From Candidatus Obscuribacterales bacterium (lineage in GTDB: Bacteria; Cyanobacteriota; Vampirovibrionia; Obscuribacterales; Obscuribacteraceae), in contig JAIELX010000018.1 of the NCBI GenBank assembly GCA_019752635.1, forward strand, positions 1-64,000: a stretch of 64,000 nucleotides of DNA. Reading direction: 5' to 3'. How positions within the stretch are numbered: position 1 is the first letter of the stretch; each line of letters starts with the position of its first letter. Below the pieces are notes generated by a model. That model did not search any database. It was not told where the DNA came from and saw only the letters and a list, made by a program, of their open reading frames with translations. Position numbers and translations under genes: made by a program. Positions 34,148 to 42,418 of this stretch are shown here, piece by piece.

Positions 34148-34465
34148 TTGAAGCCGAAAATGTACCGACAAGGCGATGTCCTTCTTATGCAGATAGAGGC
34201 AATGCCGGCATCTGCAGAAGAAAGCGAACTGGAAGGCGGTCGTATTATTCTTGCGCACGGTGAGGTAACCGGCCACGCGCACGCGGTCGATGCGGCCATG
34301 GCAAGAATCTTCGCAGACCGCGAAGCACGCTTCCTGGAAGTAGGCGAAAACGGCGCCGACCTGGTTCACGAAGAACACGCTACCATAGCTTTGGCTCCGG
34401 GCGTCTATCGTGTGGTAAGACAGCGGGAGTATCTGCCCAACAGTGCTCGTTTTGTCGCGGATTAA
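34148..34465 (+). CDS. Small conserved protein of unknown function, 105 aa
   Basis: It starts at TTG 34148 behind a strong AGGAGG. The protein is soluble and beta-rich. Marked segments are YRQGDVLLMQI, the histidine-containing LAHGEVTGHAHAVD, LVHEEHATIALAPGVYRV and VRQREYLPN. From memory, similar proteins with the RQGDVL and EGEATGHAHA patterns are found beside DUF6745 proteins in other bacteria, and that pairing is seen here: the next gene starts 10 bases later. The clustered histidines could bind metal. Function is unknown. Confidence 0.75.
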   Translation: MKPKMYRQGDVLLMQIEAMPASAEESELEGGRIILAHGEVTGHAHAVDAAMARIFADREARFLEVGENGADLVHEEHATIALAPGVYRVVRQREYLPNSARFVAD

Positions 34466-34475
34466 ATAACTGCAA

Positions 34476-35816
34476 ATGGCAATCGCCAGTACGTTAGAGT
34501 TAGATGCCGCCAACAAGTGCACGTTCGGCAAGAATGTGACGACAGGGGCGCGCGCGAAAGCCGAAATCGCCCTGGAATCGCTCTATGCAAGCCTGGGCAG
34601 ACCTCGCCCGGGCGTGGTCTGGTGTCGCAGCATCTATCAGCTAGTGACACTGCCATCGTTATTGATTGGCATTTTGCACAGTGATATTTGGCAGTTTCTA
34701 TCCGGCGCTTTTTTCTACCCGGACGACGACAGCCAGGCGTACCAGGAGGCCCTGAATGATGCCTGGGCGGAGGTCTGGTCGCGTACGGGATGTTTGCTGC
34801 TTAGAGGGATGACGCGGTCCAGTCGCATTGGTAATCATGGATTAGATGTCGAAACTTCCGCAGTAATCCAGTGCAGAGGACAAATGCTTGCCTGGGCACG
34901 GTCGGGGCAATTGACCAGGTTCGAAGACAAGCTGGATCGCCAAATGTATCGGCGCTTGTGGACCAGACATCTGTGCGACAACGATTTCGCGCAGCGACAT
35001 TTAAGAAGCCTGATAGACAATCTTGAGTACGAGTTGCTTCGCGACGGGCATTCATTTGCCCACCAAATGGAACAGTCGGCGCCTTACTTTCAGCAGTTGC
35101 GCGCAAGTTACGACATGCTGACGCGATCGTTAAAAGGATTGATTGCAACTATGGGCGCGGAGCCCGTAACGCAGACGACCAGAGCACTATGGTTGCCGTC
35201 TTCTATTCCACCGGTTGCGCTGTGCGATATGTGGCGGAACCGAGTAAACGGCGATGCCTTCGAACGGTATGCGACCGATCTGAAATTGTGGTCGCAACTT
35301 TCCGAATCCATATTGGGAATGGTTTGTCTGGATGATGTAGTCTTCGCATGCGAGCAACCACAAACACTTTCCATTGATAGCGGCGGACGTCTGCACAGCG
35401 AGAACGGTCCGGCGCTGAAATTCGCTGATGGCTCGCAATACTTCATTTGGCATGGTGTCAATGTGGACCAGCGGATTATTGATCAACCGGAATCGATCAC
35501 ATTGCACGAGATTGAGAGTACCGGCAATCTGGAAATCAGACGCGTACTCATTGAACGTTTCGGACAAGCTCGTTATCTCCAGGAATCAGGCGCAGAGCTG
35601 ATTCAAGAAGACGAATGCGGCGTATTGTATCGCCGCCAGCTCGAGTGGGACGAAGCGCTCGTCATGGTGAAAGTGATCAATTCGACGGCTGAGCCGGACG
35701 GCACGTTTCGAGAATATTTTTTACGCGTTCCACCCGAAACACAAACTGCTCGGGAAGGCGTGGCGTGGACTTTCGGAATTGACGCTGCAGAGTATGAGCC
35801 GGACCAGCAAACTTAA
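34476..35816 (+). CDS. DUF6745-like protein, 446 aa
   Basis: No biochemical function is known to me. The C-terminal half has the features I associate with DUF6745: SGGRLHSENGPALKFADGSQ, YFIWHGVNVDQRII, NLEIRRVLIERFGQARYLQE, the two-residue acidic DECGVLYRR, and the ending REYFLRVPPE with AREGVAWTFGID. The N-terminal half is helical, with GRPRPGVVWCRSIYQLV. There is no signal peptide or membrane helix. It follows the RQGDVL protein at 10 bases and is probably translated from the same transcript. A ferritin-like gene is next. Confidence 0.75.
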   Translation: MAIASTLELDAANKCTFGKNVTTGARAKAEIALESLYASLGRPRPGVVWCRSIYQLVTLPSLLIGILHSDIWQFLSGAFFYPDDDSQAYQEALNDAWAEVWSRTGCLLLRGMTRSSRIGNHGLDVETSAVIQCRGQMLAWARSGQLTRFEDKLDRQMYRRLWTRHLCDNDFAQRHLRSLIDNLEYELLRDGHSFAHQMEQSAPYFQQLRASYDMLTRSLKGLIATMGAEPVTQTTRALWLPSSIPPVALCDMWRNRVNGDAFERYATDLKLWSQLSESILGMVCLDDVVFACEQPQTLSIDSGGRLHSENGPALKFADGSQYFIWHGVNVDQRIIDQPESITLHEIESTGNLEIRRVLIERFGQARYLQESGAELIQEDECGVLYRRQLEWDEALVMVKVINSTAEPDGTFREYFLRVPPETQTAREGVAWTFGIDAAEYEPDQQT

Positions 35817-35910
35817 CTGCTGCACGAACCTTCGCCCGCGATCAACGTCTATCTCACTCGACCGGACGCATTCATCTGATCGTCGTCGAGTAATCCCTCT
35901 GGAGGTTCCC

Positions 35911-36477
35911 ATGCAACAACATTTCGTCGCAGATCTCGAAGCAATTAGAAAGCGTGCGCGCGAACACATCGAAACCGGTGCCGTAACAGCCGGTTACAAG
36001 GGTGATAGCAAGGCGGTCGTAGAAGTCTTGCAAGAAACACTGGCAACAGAATTAGTGTGCGTTTTACGTTACAAGCGACACTATTTCATGGCACAGGGAA
36101 TTGCAGCCGAAGGAGTTGCGCAAGAATTCCTTAACCACGCGGCCGAAGAAGCCGCCCACGCAGATAGAATCGCCGCGCGGATAGTACAACTGGGCGGAGC
36201 GCCGAACTTCAGTCCCGTTGGACTGGCAGAGCGCAGCTCCAGCCAATACGTGGAGGGCGAAGATTTGCGTGACATGATCAAAGAGGACCTTGTTGCCGAA
36301 CGAGTTGCAATCGATACATATCGCGAGATAATTGCATTCGTTGGCGAAGATGATCCAACAACAAGACGGATGCTCGAAGATATTCTGGCCGTGGAAGAAG
36401 AACACGCAGAAGATATGGCAAGCTTGCTCGGTCAGATGGACAATGGCAAGAAGAACGGCAAGAGCCCCGATCTTTGA
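35911..36477 (+). CDS. Bacterioferritin-like diiron protein
   Basis: The start is ATG 35911 with TGGAGG 5-6 bases upstream; the frame extends upstream to 35779 inside a region without a ribosome site. The 188-residue protein is a four-helix ferritin-like bundle with the diiron ligands in ETLATELVCVLRYKRHYF, EFLNHAAEEAAHADRIA, DLVAERVAIDTYREII and DILAVEEEHAEDM. The pattern E ... ExxH ... E ... ExxH is complete. It may store iron or detoxify peroxide. It lies between the DUF6745-like and macro-domain genes, all in one direction, which suggests a stress-related cluster. Confidence 0.85.
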   Translation: MQQHFVADLEAIRKRAREHIETGAVTAGYKGDSKAVVEVLQETLATELVCVLRYKRHYFMAQGIAAEGVAQEFLNHAAEEAAHADRIAARIVQLGGAPNFSPVGLAERSSSQYVEGEDLRDMIKEDLVAERVAIDTYREIIAFVGEDDPTTRRMLEDILAVEEEHAEDMASLLGQMDNGKKNGKSPDL

Positions 36478-36517
36478 ACGCATGCTAATATTTTGAACTT
36501 CACCGGAGTTCGAAATA

Positions 36518-36988
36518 GTGCAAGTCACGGTAGTCGAAGGCGATCTACTTGATCAAAAAGTAGACGCCATAGTTAACGCCTGGAATCGCAATATCATTCC
36601 CTGGTGGCTTCTGATTCCGCACGGGGTTTCCGGTGCGATCAAAAAACGAGGCGGGCTGAAGCCATTCATTGAAGTGGGCGCTTTCGGCCCGATTCCGCTT
36701 GGACATGCGGTGCACACGTCGGCGGGAAGGCTGAATTACAAGGCGATCATCCATGTGGCTGGAATTGACATGAAATGGTCAGCCAGCGAGTATTCAATTG
36801 CAAACTCGGTGCGCAACGCTATGAAGTTAGCGGCGCAACTAAGTCTCAGGTCTGTAGCGTTCCCGATCATCGGAGCAGGCGCAGGTAGCTTCAAAGAAGA
36901 TGGCGCGTTTGGCATAATGCTCGATACATTCAGTTCGCTTCACTACGACAACATTGACGTGATCGTCGTTCGCTACAAGCGATTTTAG
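36518..36988 (+). CDS. Macro domain protein
   Basis: Macro domains bind ADP-ribose and often remove it from proteins or metabolites. The 156-residue protein starts at GTG 36518 and shows VVEGDLLDQKVDAIVNAWNR, HGVSGAIKKRGG, the TSAGRLNYKAIIHVAGID strand and VAFPIIGAGAGSF, matching the ALC1/YmdB-type fold. The usual VNAAN loop is VNAWN. It follows the ferritin-like gene by 40 bases. Binding is likely; hydrolysis is not certain. Confidence 0.88.
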   Translation: MQVTVVEGDLLDQKVDAIVNAWNRNIIPWWLLIPHGVSGAIKKRGGLKPFIEVGAFGPIPLGHAVHTSAGRLNYKAIIHVAGIDMKWSASEYSIANSVRNAMKLAAQLSLRSVAFPIIGAGAGSFKEDGAFGIMLDTFSSLHYDNIDVIVVRYKRF

Positions 36989-37478
36989 ATGACTCTCGAG
37001 AAATTAGTTGATGAGTCAGAAGTGCGAGGTACTCACAAGTTACTCACAGCGGCGATTTAATATTGTGGAATTGACGCCGTCATCTGCCACTTCTAAGTGT
37101 GGGGGGAGGGGCGCGCGAGCAAATGCTAACACTCCGCCTAGCTCAACCAACCATTACTGCGACTTCCAGGAGCCCCTTAACAGCCTCTCCCATCGCAATT
37201 CCGCCTTTCGGTATTACGGAGGTGGAAGGCAAAGCGTTCGCGGGGACAGGGCGAGAGCAAAGCACCGCCGTCCATCAACTAAGGCACACATTCGCTTGGC
37301 TCGCGTTTAGTGTCCGCGGTACAACAGAGTTACGTAGCAGAAGATCAGCCCCAGTGGGAGAAACTTAAGCTGGGAATGTCGGGCAAACCAAAAGTGGAAA
37401 ATCTGCCCAAGCTGAAACAGGGCTAACTCCTGAGACTTAGCGACTAGGGTCCTTTCAAGATACTAAAACAAGAACTAG
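36989..37478. other. Intergenic region with a possible integrase relic
   Basis: About 490 bases with no intact gene between the macro-domain gene and tRNA-His. The one notable feature is a short frame with a tyrosine-recombinase-like motif, listed separately. A run GTGGGGGGAGGGGCG lies near 37099-37115. Confidence 0.4.
37261..37320 (+). pseudogene. Possible tyrosine-recombinase (integrase) remnant
   Basis: One frame reads STAVHQLRHTFAWLAFSVRG, containing HxLRHTFA, the exact box II of phage-type integrases. The upstream part of the frame has no integrase features, and no catalytic Tyr motif follows. It sits about 160 bases beyond the 3' end of tRNA-His, the usual position for an element integrated at a tRNA. 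It may be a decayed fragment or chance. Confidence 0.25.
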
Positions 37479-37552
37479 GGCAGATGACGGGATTCGAACC
37501 CGCGCGTACCGGAACCACAATCCAGGGCCTTAACCGCTTGGCGACACCTGCC
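37479..37552 (-). tRNA. tRNA-His(GTG)
   Basis: On the minus strand the acceptor GCAGGTG pairs with CATCTGC, preceded by the histidine-specific G-1 opposite discriminator C73. The anticodon loop TTGTGGT gives GTG and the T loop is TTCGAAT. CCA is not encoded. Confidence 0.93.
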
Positions 37553-37753
37553 ACAATTTCGAGATTTTTGATCATAACACAGGCTCGAAACTCCTCGCTG
37601 AATCGTTAAGCAAGACGGCCGGGTCCGTTCACACTCTTGTTACAGACTGATGGTGTTGCCGACCCGAATACCGTCGCAAGTTTTTCGGCAAGCCGAAACA
37701 AAAACACGGAGTGCTGCACCAAATTTAGTATCGCGCCGAAAGCAGAAAAGTGC

Positions 37754-37781
37754 TTGCCAACTTTTGACCGGCGGATATAAT
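37754..37781 (+). promoter_or_regulatory. Promoter of the sce7726-like gene
   Basis: TTGCCA (37754-37759), 16 bases, then a perfect TATAAT (37776-37781). Initiation would be near 37788, only 11-20 bases before the candidate start codons. Confidence 0.75.
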
Positions 37782-37798
37782 ACTGCATGTAGTGCTAG

Positions 37799-38371
37799 TT
37801 GGTGATCGTGAAAGACGCAGACATCAGGTCCATACTGCATCTCCTTGAGATCCCGAAGCTGTGCGAGAGCGATCCGGAAAGCAGGGTGATCGACGAACTC
37901 GGCATCATGGAAGGTGCCTTTCGCATGGATGTGGCAGTCGTGAATAACAAGCTGCACGGCTATGAGATCAAGAGCGCGGCAGACAATCTTGATCGGCTTC
38001 CCTCACAACAATCCGCTTACAACAAAGTTTTCGACAAACTGACGCTGGTGGTGGATGAACGACACGTTGAACACGCTGTTAAGATGGTGCCCCCGTGTTG
38101 GGGGCTGATGGTGGCCGGGCTACGAAGCGGCACTCCGTACATTGATGAGATCTGGCCGGCACGCCTGAATTTCGACGTAGATCCTTACACTGTATGCCAG
38201 CTGCTGTGGCGCGATGAGGCTCTCGCTCTACTTCGCCAGAAACATTTGTGCTTCGGACTTTGGAAAAAGCCAAGAAAGGTTCTATGGAAAAAGCTGGCCA
38301 GCTCAGTTGAACCGGAAGAGCTCAAAGCGCTCGTACGCGGCATGCTGCAGGCTCGAAGAAAATGGCGCTAG
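37799..38371 (+). CDS. sce7726 family protein
   Basis: The 190-residue protein matches the pattern of sce7726 proteins: VKDADIRSILHLL, then RVIDELGIMEGAFRMDVAVV, the LHGYEIKSAADNLDRLPSQQ block and VFDKLTLVVDERHVEHAVKM with VPPCWGLMV. D...D.....EIKS resembles the core of restriction-endonuclease-like folds, so a nuclease-like domain is possible; the family has no established function. Starts at TTG 37799, GTG 37802 or GTG 37808 are all in frame. The promoter is so close that the mRNA would have almost no leader and no ribosome site. An isolated gene between tRNA-His and the metzincin gene. Confidence 0.8.
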   Translation: MVIVKDADIRSILHLLEIPKLCESDPESRVIDELGIMEGAFRMDVAVVNNKLHGYEIKSAADNLDRLPSQQSAYNKVFDKLTLVVDERHVEHAVKMVPPCWGLMVAGLRSGTPYIDEIWPARLNFDVDPYTVCQLLWRDEALALLRQKHLCFGLWKKPRKVLWKKLASSVEPEELKALVRGMLQARRKWR

Positions 38372-38412
38372 TTTGCATTTAAAGTAGTGCCGCTCACTTG
38401 CAACTGCGTAGC

Positions 38413-39582
38413 TCATTGTGGTTGAGCGCGCACCGGATAGTTTTGGTAAAGGCGATTGAACGTGCGCTGATCGCGAGAGCTGAGCACCGGCTGTCCGGTC
38501 GGTACCTCACTATAGAACATTATGTCGGAGCCATTCATGGAATGTCCAGCAATGCCCAGTGCGTGCCCCACTTCATGCATGCAGGCGCGCGCCATCTGCG
38601 TGTTGTCCAAAGGCAACCCTGAATCACGCGCGCTAACGAGAATGGTGATAAACGCTCGGTTGATCTCCACGGAACCGTCCGGCATCTCCTGCTCTTGCCG
38701 CATGGCAGTTCCTTGCTCCACCTGACCGCTTCCGCCATGGAAATTTGGATCACCGGTCCAGGAACAAACAACATCAGCCGAATTGGCATCAGGCACGAAT
38801 ATTGCCGCCAGCTTGCCTCCGCCGACACGCATCCAAGTGTTTATTGCTTCCGCAAGAATAGCGTTGTAATCGGGGCGAAACCCGGGGACCGGTTGTTGCT
38901 TATCGTTGGTACCGTTGGCGATAAAGAACCGAATCGGCATTCTGCGCGCAGCCCAGCGGCGGTGCTTTCCACCAATTTGAATGGCGGCGTAGTAATCCTC
39001 TTCGCTCTGAGCGGCGGGCGATTTCTTCGAAGCCTGCCCCCGAAGCGCCGGAATCATACTCTTTATCTGCGCTGCTTTCGGTGAGTTAGGCTTTTGTCGC
39101 AAGTACCGCTCAAACCAGTTTGCGGCCTCAGCCGGCTGCCCTGTCAATTGATAGCAGGTTGCAATGTTTATCATGCAATCGATTCGCGCGGGATCGGCCT
39201 GTATGGCCTGCTCAAACTCTGGAATAGCGCGAGCATATTCGCCCAAATCGTTGTAACAGAACCCCAAATAGTAGTGGATGTGCGGCATGGAGGGCCACTG
39301 CGCGACGGCTTGTTCCAGCACGGCACGCGCGCCGCGTGCATCTTTCGACTGCAGCTTAATCATGCCCTGCTGCATCAATTGATAGGCCTGCATCTGAACA
39401 GGATCGCCGGACATCATCACCTGCTGCTGTCCAACTGCAGGCGCAACGCAAGCGACAAACCAGAAGAAGGCTGCAAGTACAACGCAAACACCCGGCTGCG
39501 CTCGCCTAACGGACGAATCCGTCCGGAAAGCGGTCCCCGTAAGTAAAAGAAGCGGTCGAGACTTCTTACACCAAAGCAGCAT
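38413..39582 (-). CDS. Secreted TPR protein with matrixin-like metzincin domain
   Basis: Starting at ATG 39582, with AAGGA 5-6 bases upstream, the 389-residue protein has a signal-anchor or signal peptide (CVVLAAFFWFVACVAPAVG). About three TPR units follow (for example MPHIHYYLGFCYNDLGEYARAI and ARIDCMINIATCYQLTGQPA). The C-terminal zinc peptidase domain has HEVGHALGIAGHS (H336) and the Met-turn DIMFYSE. This HExxHxxGxxH plus Met-turn is diagnostic of metzincins. Its start lies 17 bases inside the preceding response-regulator gene, so the two are probably translationally coupled. The substrate is unknown; TPR would mediate protein binding outside the cytoplasm. Confidence 0.85.
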   Translation of the reverse strand: MLLWCKKSRPLLLLTGTAFRTDSSVRRAQPGVCVVLAAFFWFVACVAPAVGQQQVMMSGDPVQMQAYQLMQQGMIKLQSKDARGARAVLEQAVAQWPSMPHIHYYLGFCYNDLGEYARAIPEFEQAIQADPARIDCMINIATCYQLTGQPAEAANWFERYLRQKPNSPKAAQIKSMIPALRGQASKKSPAAQSEEDYYAAIQIGGKHRRWAARRMPIRFFIANGTNDKQQPVPGFRPDYNAILAEAINTWMRVGGGKLAAIFVPDANSADVVCSWTGDPNFHGGSGQVEQGTAMRQEQEMPDGSVEINRAFITILVSARDSGLPLDNTQMARACMHEVGHALGIAGHSMNGSDIMFYSEVPTGQPVLSSRDQRTFNRLYQNYPVRAQPQ

Positions 39583-40303
39583 CTTTTTCCTTGCGCACGG
39601 ATTCGAGAGCATCGCGAAACATTTTTCTTGCATTTTCCAATTCAACCTGCTGCGCCTTCTCCAAATGGTTCGTCTCTATGACACTGGAAATAGCTTCATC
39701 ACTGCATTCGAGCTTGGAAATCACACCGCTCATCAAAGTGTTAAGGCGACGCTCACGCTCCAAAATACGTCGGCGCTCTTCCTCTAAGCGCTCTTCGCCA
39801 TGCTTCTGCCGCGCCTTTAGAAACTCATCAAAAGTAGATACGAGCCAGTCTAAAATGCGACGGCGATCCATGTTCATCATGAACTTGTTGTCGATCAAGC
39901 ACACACCGGTGTTCGGATCGCAAATCGGTCCACCTGGTTTGCCCTGACTGCTCACAACCTTCTCGATTTGCGCCAGCAACTCTTCCGGCTCGTACGGCTT
40001 GGTGAGAAAGTTATCGGCGCCACACAAAAGTCCACCAATCAGGTCTTTTAGTTCCCCGAGCGCGGTAACCAGAATGACCGGGGTTTCCTTGTACTCAGCC
40101 TTTATCTGCTTGCATAAGTCGTAGCCCGAGATGCCCGGCATCACGACATCCGAGAGCACGAGTTCAAAACTGTCTGTTTTGAGCAAACTCAAAGCAATCT
40201 CACCACTGCCGGCAATGGTTACGTCGTGCCTTCCATCTTCCAGAATGTATCGAAGACCTTCGGCCTGAACAATATCGTCTTCGACAACTAGTAACTTACT
40301 CAT
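39566..40303 (-). CDS. Response regulator with coiled-coil output region
   Basis: Residues 1-120 form a receiver domain: LLVVEDDIVQAEGL (acidic pair), phospho-acceptor Asp in LVLSDVVMPGISGYDL, VTALGELKDL and the Lys of LTKPYEPEELL. After a short middle part with a cysteine pair (GGPICDPNTGVC), residues about 165-240 are a long charged coiled coil (EERLEEERRRILERERRLN). No DNA-binding or enzymatic domain is present, so output is probably by protein contact. GGAGA precedes the ATG by about 8 bases. It overlaps the metzincin gene. Confidence 0.88.
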   Translation of the reverse strand: MSKLLVVEDDIVQAEGLRYILEDGRHDVTIAGSGEIALSLLKTDSFELVLSDVVMPGISGYDLCKQIKAEYKETPVILVTALGELKDLIGGLLCGADNFLTKPYEPEELLAQIEKVVSSQGKPGGPICDPNTGVCLIDNKFMMNMDRRRILDWLVSTFDEFLKARQKHGEERLEEERRRILERERRLNTLMSGVISKLECSDEAISSVIETNHLEKAQQVELENARKMFRDALESVRKEKDAALV

Positions 40304-40522
40304 GAGCTATCTCCAGTCGCAGCTTAGAAGTTCTCCCCCGAGGCTTCCTGGAAGTTCTCCACCCGCCGTGCTTCCGGTTGCGTTGTGTTTCGCTATGTTT
40401 TGTTCGTGCGTGCCACTTCCTATTTTAGGGATAATAGCGCCCGCAGTCAAAATTTGGCGAAATTACCCGCCGCCCGCCCCGGCCATGCCATAATCTGGCA
40501 ATCAATCAAGGGAATTGCTATT

Positions 40523-41260
40523 TTGTCCCCACATCCCATAAGCCCCGGCGGCATTGTCTTTATACTTGTTCGACCTTCTGAAGCGGGAAATGTCGGAGCC
40601 GCTGTGCGCGTCATGAAAAACTTCGGTTTTTCAGAATTGCGAGTCGTCAGTCCGCAAGTTGATTTTCGCGAAATGGAAGACAGATGGATGGCCGTGGGTG
40701 CCTATGATTTAATCGAAAAGTGTCAAGAGTTTTCTTCTTTGACTGATGCCGTTCATGATGTTTCACTTGTGATTGGAACCACATCAGCCAGACTGCGTGC
40801 GGTTAAACCAAGCCCGTTCGAATCGGTTTGTCGGGAGGCGGTTTACCGCGCCCCTAATTCAAAAGTCGCCTTCGTTTTTGGCAACGAGCGTAATGGACTT
40901 ACTTTCGATGAATTGGAGCGCTGCCACAGCACCAGCTGTATTGAGACTAATCCTGAGTTTCCTGTTCTAAATGTAGCGCAAAGCGTGGCATTGGTAGCAT
41001 ACGAATGTACCAGAGCCTCCAGCACCAAGTCAGGTCAGAGCGACGAAACGCCACAGGCCATGCCCGTTGGCACAGATGAGGAATCACTATTTTCTCTTGT
41101 TGACGATTTGATCAAGAGAGTAAAGTTTAGCCGCAACTTTAATCACGCGCAAATCCTAAGAGAACTGCGCAGTGTCTACCAAAGAGCCAGACCGACCATG
41201 CGCGAGTATGGGCTGCTGAATGGCCTTGTCCATCGATTGCTGGATCACCTGCCGCAGTAA
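40523..41260 (+). CDS. TrmJ-like tRNA/rRNA 2'-O-methyltransferase (SPOUT)
   Basis: The protein begins IVFILVRPSEAGNVGAAVRVMKNFGF, the motif 1 of the TrmH/TrmJ class, then VAFVFGNERNGLTFDELERC (motif 2) and FPVLNVAQSVALVAYE (motif 3). Together these build the knotted SAM site. The C-terminal extension (residues about 180-245, with RPTMREYGLLNGLVHRLLDHL) resembles TrmJ, which methylates position 32 in tRNA anticodon loops. The start is set at TTG 40523 behind AAGGGAA; the open frame from 40385 has no ribosome site. It is divergent from the response-regulator operon. Confidence 0.87.
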   Translation: MSPHPISPGGIVFILVRPSEAGNVGAAVRVMKNFGFSELRVVSPQVDFREMEDRWMAVGAYDLIEKCQEFSSLTDAVHDVSLVIGTTSARLRAVKPSPFESVCREAVYRAPNSKVAFVFGNERNGLTFDELERCHSTSCIETNPEFPVLNVAQSVALVAYECTRASSTKSGQSDETPQAMPVGTDEESLFSLVDDLIKRVKFSRNFNHAQILRELRSVYQRARPTMREYGLLNGLVHRLLDHLPQ

Positions 41261-41265
41261 GTGCA

Positions 41266-42294
41266 TTAATTGTTTGGACCGTTCCCCTGATTGTTTCCGA
41301 ATCCCGATCCACCCGGTCCGGGACCATTCGGTCCGCCTGGTCCGCCACCGAATCCGGTACCGCCATCCGGGCCTCCGCCGTCAAAGCCGCCACCATTGGC
41401 ACCATTTCTAAAACCGGGTCCGCCTGGTCCTCGTCCTCCAGGCCCGCCGGGACCGAAGCCACCGCCGCCATCATTATTTTGGAACCCTGGTCCGCCAGGT
41501 CCGCGCCCGTTCCGTCCACCGAATCCGCCACCGAATCCGGTATCATTACCCGGACCGCCGGGGACAAAGCCGTCACCGTTACCACCGTTTCGAAAGCCGC
41601 GCCCACCCTGTCCTCGTCCGTCAGGTCCGCCGCCTTGTCCGAAACCTTGCCCCGGTCCGCCATCGCCGAATCGTCCAGGTCCGCCCTGATTCCTCGGACC
41701 GTAACCCTGTCCGCCGTCGCCTCCGGGTCCGGGACCGCAGTCTCCGTTGCCACCGCCAAAACCACCCCGCCGACCTTGGCGTCGTCCGCCAAATCCGTTA
41801 CCGCCACCGAAGCCGTTGCCATTTCCAAAACCGCCGGACCCGTTGCCGAATCCCCCGCCTAGTCCGCCAGACCCGTTACCGAAGCCTTGTCCATTACGGC
41901 CAAATCCACCGCGTCCATTTCCGGGCCCGCCAGCCCCGTTACCGAAGCCACTGCCGAGTCCGTCGCCGGGTGTACAGCCGGGACCTCTACCGTTTCCGAA
42001 ACCATTTCCGAGCCCGCGGCCTCGCCCGCCGCCATATCCGCCGCGGCCCCTGCCGCGTCCACCATACTGCGTTACGCCGTTTCCACCGGACTTGTTCATC
42101 CCATTGTGGCCGTAACCATTGCCATTGCCCGGTCCCGCTCCCGGTCCGGCATCGTATCCGTGCCCGAGACCTTCAGCGTTACCGCTGTGGCCATTACCAT
42201 TACCATTGCCATTGCCTTTCGCATTGACGGGAACAAGACCGACAAACAATGCACCGCACATCGCCACTGCTAACAACACTGGAGTAGTTTTCAT
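41266..42294 (-). CDS. Secreted glycine/asparagine-rich low-complexity protein
   Basis: A signal peptide (MKTTPVLLAVAMCGALFVGLVPVNA) is followed by about 315 residues made almost only of Gly, Asn, Pro, Arg, Phe and Asp in imperfect units such as GNGFGN, GGPGGRGPGG and GFGGGNG. The ATG at 42294 has GAGGAAG 5 bases upstream. Proteins of this kind form flexible extracellular matrices or surface coats; no enzymatic domain is present. The same DNA is open in other frames, which is caused by its composition. Its stop is 5 bases from that of the convergent TrmJ-like gene. Confidence 0.75.
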   Translation of the reverse strand: MKTTPVLLAVAMCGALFVGLVPVNAKGNGNGNGNGHSGNAEGLGHGYDAGPGAGPGNGNGYGHNGMNKSGGNGVTQYGGRGRGRGGYGGGRGRGLGNGFGNGRGPGCTPGDGLGSGFGNGAGGPGNGRGGFGRNGQGFGNGSGGLGGGFGNGSGGFGNGNGFGGGNGFGGRRQGRRGGFGGGNGDCGPGPGGDGGQGYGPRNQGGPGRFGDGGPGQGFGQGGGPDGRGQGGRGFRNGGNGDGFVPGGPGNDTGFGGGFGGRNGRGPGGPGFQNNDGGGGFGPGGPGGRGPGGPGFRNGANGGGFDGGGPDGGTGFGGGPGGPNGPGPGGSGFGNNQGNGPNN

Positions 42295-42418
42295 CAATCT
42301 TCCTCGGGTAAGTGCGGGCCCTAATTATCTATTCCCTGCCACTCTCAGTCGTGTCCATTTCCTTAGACAAACTTATTACAGGAGTGTCGCCGAAAATCAG
42401 CAGTAAGACCGAGTCTGC

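Noticed and set aside
41291..41862. Plus-strand Pro-rich and Thr/Ala-rich frames opposite the glycine-rich gene
   Set aside because: Simple composition keeps several frames open. Only the minus frame has a signal peptide and a ribosome site.
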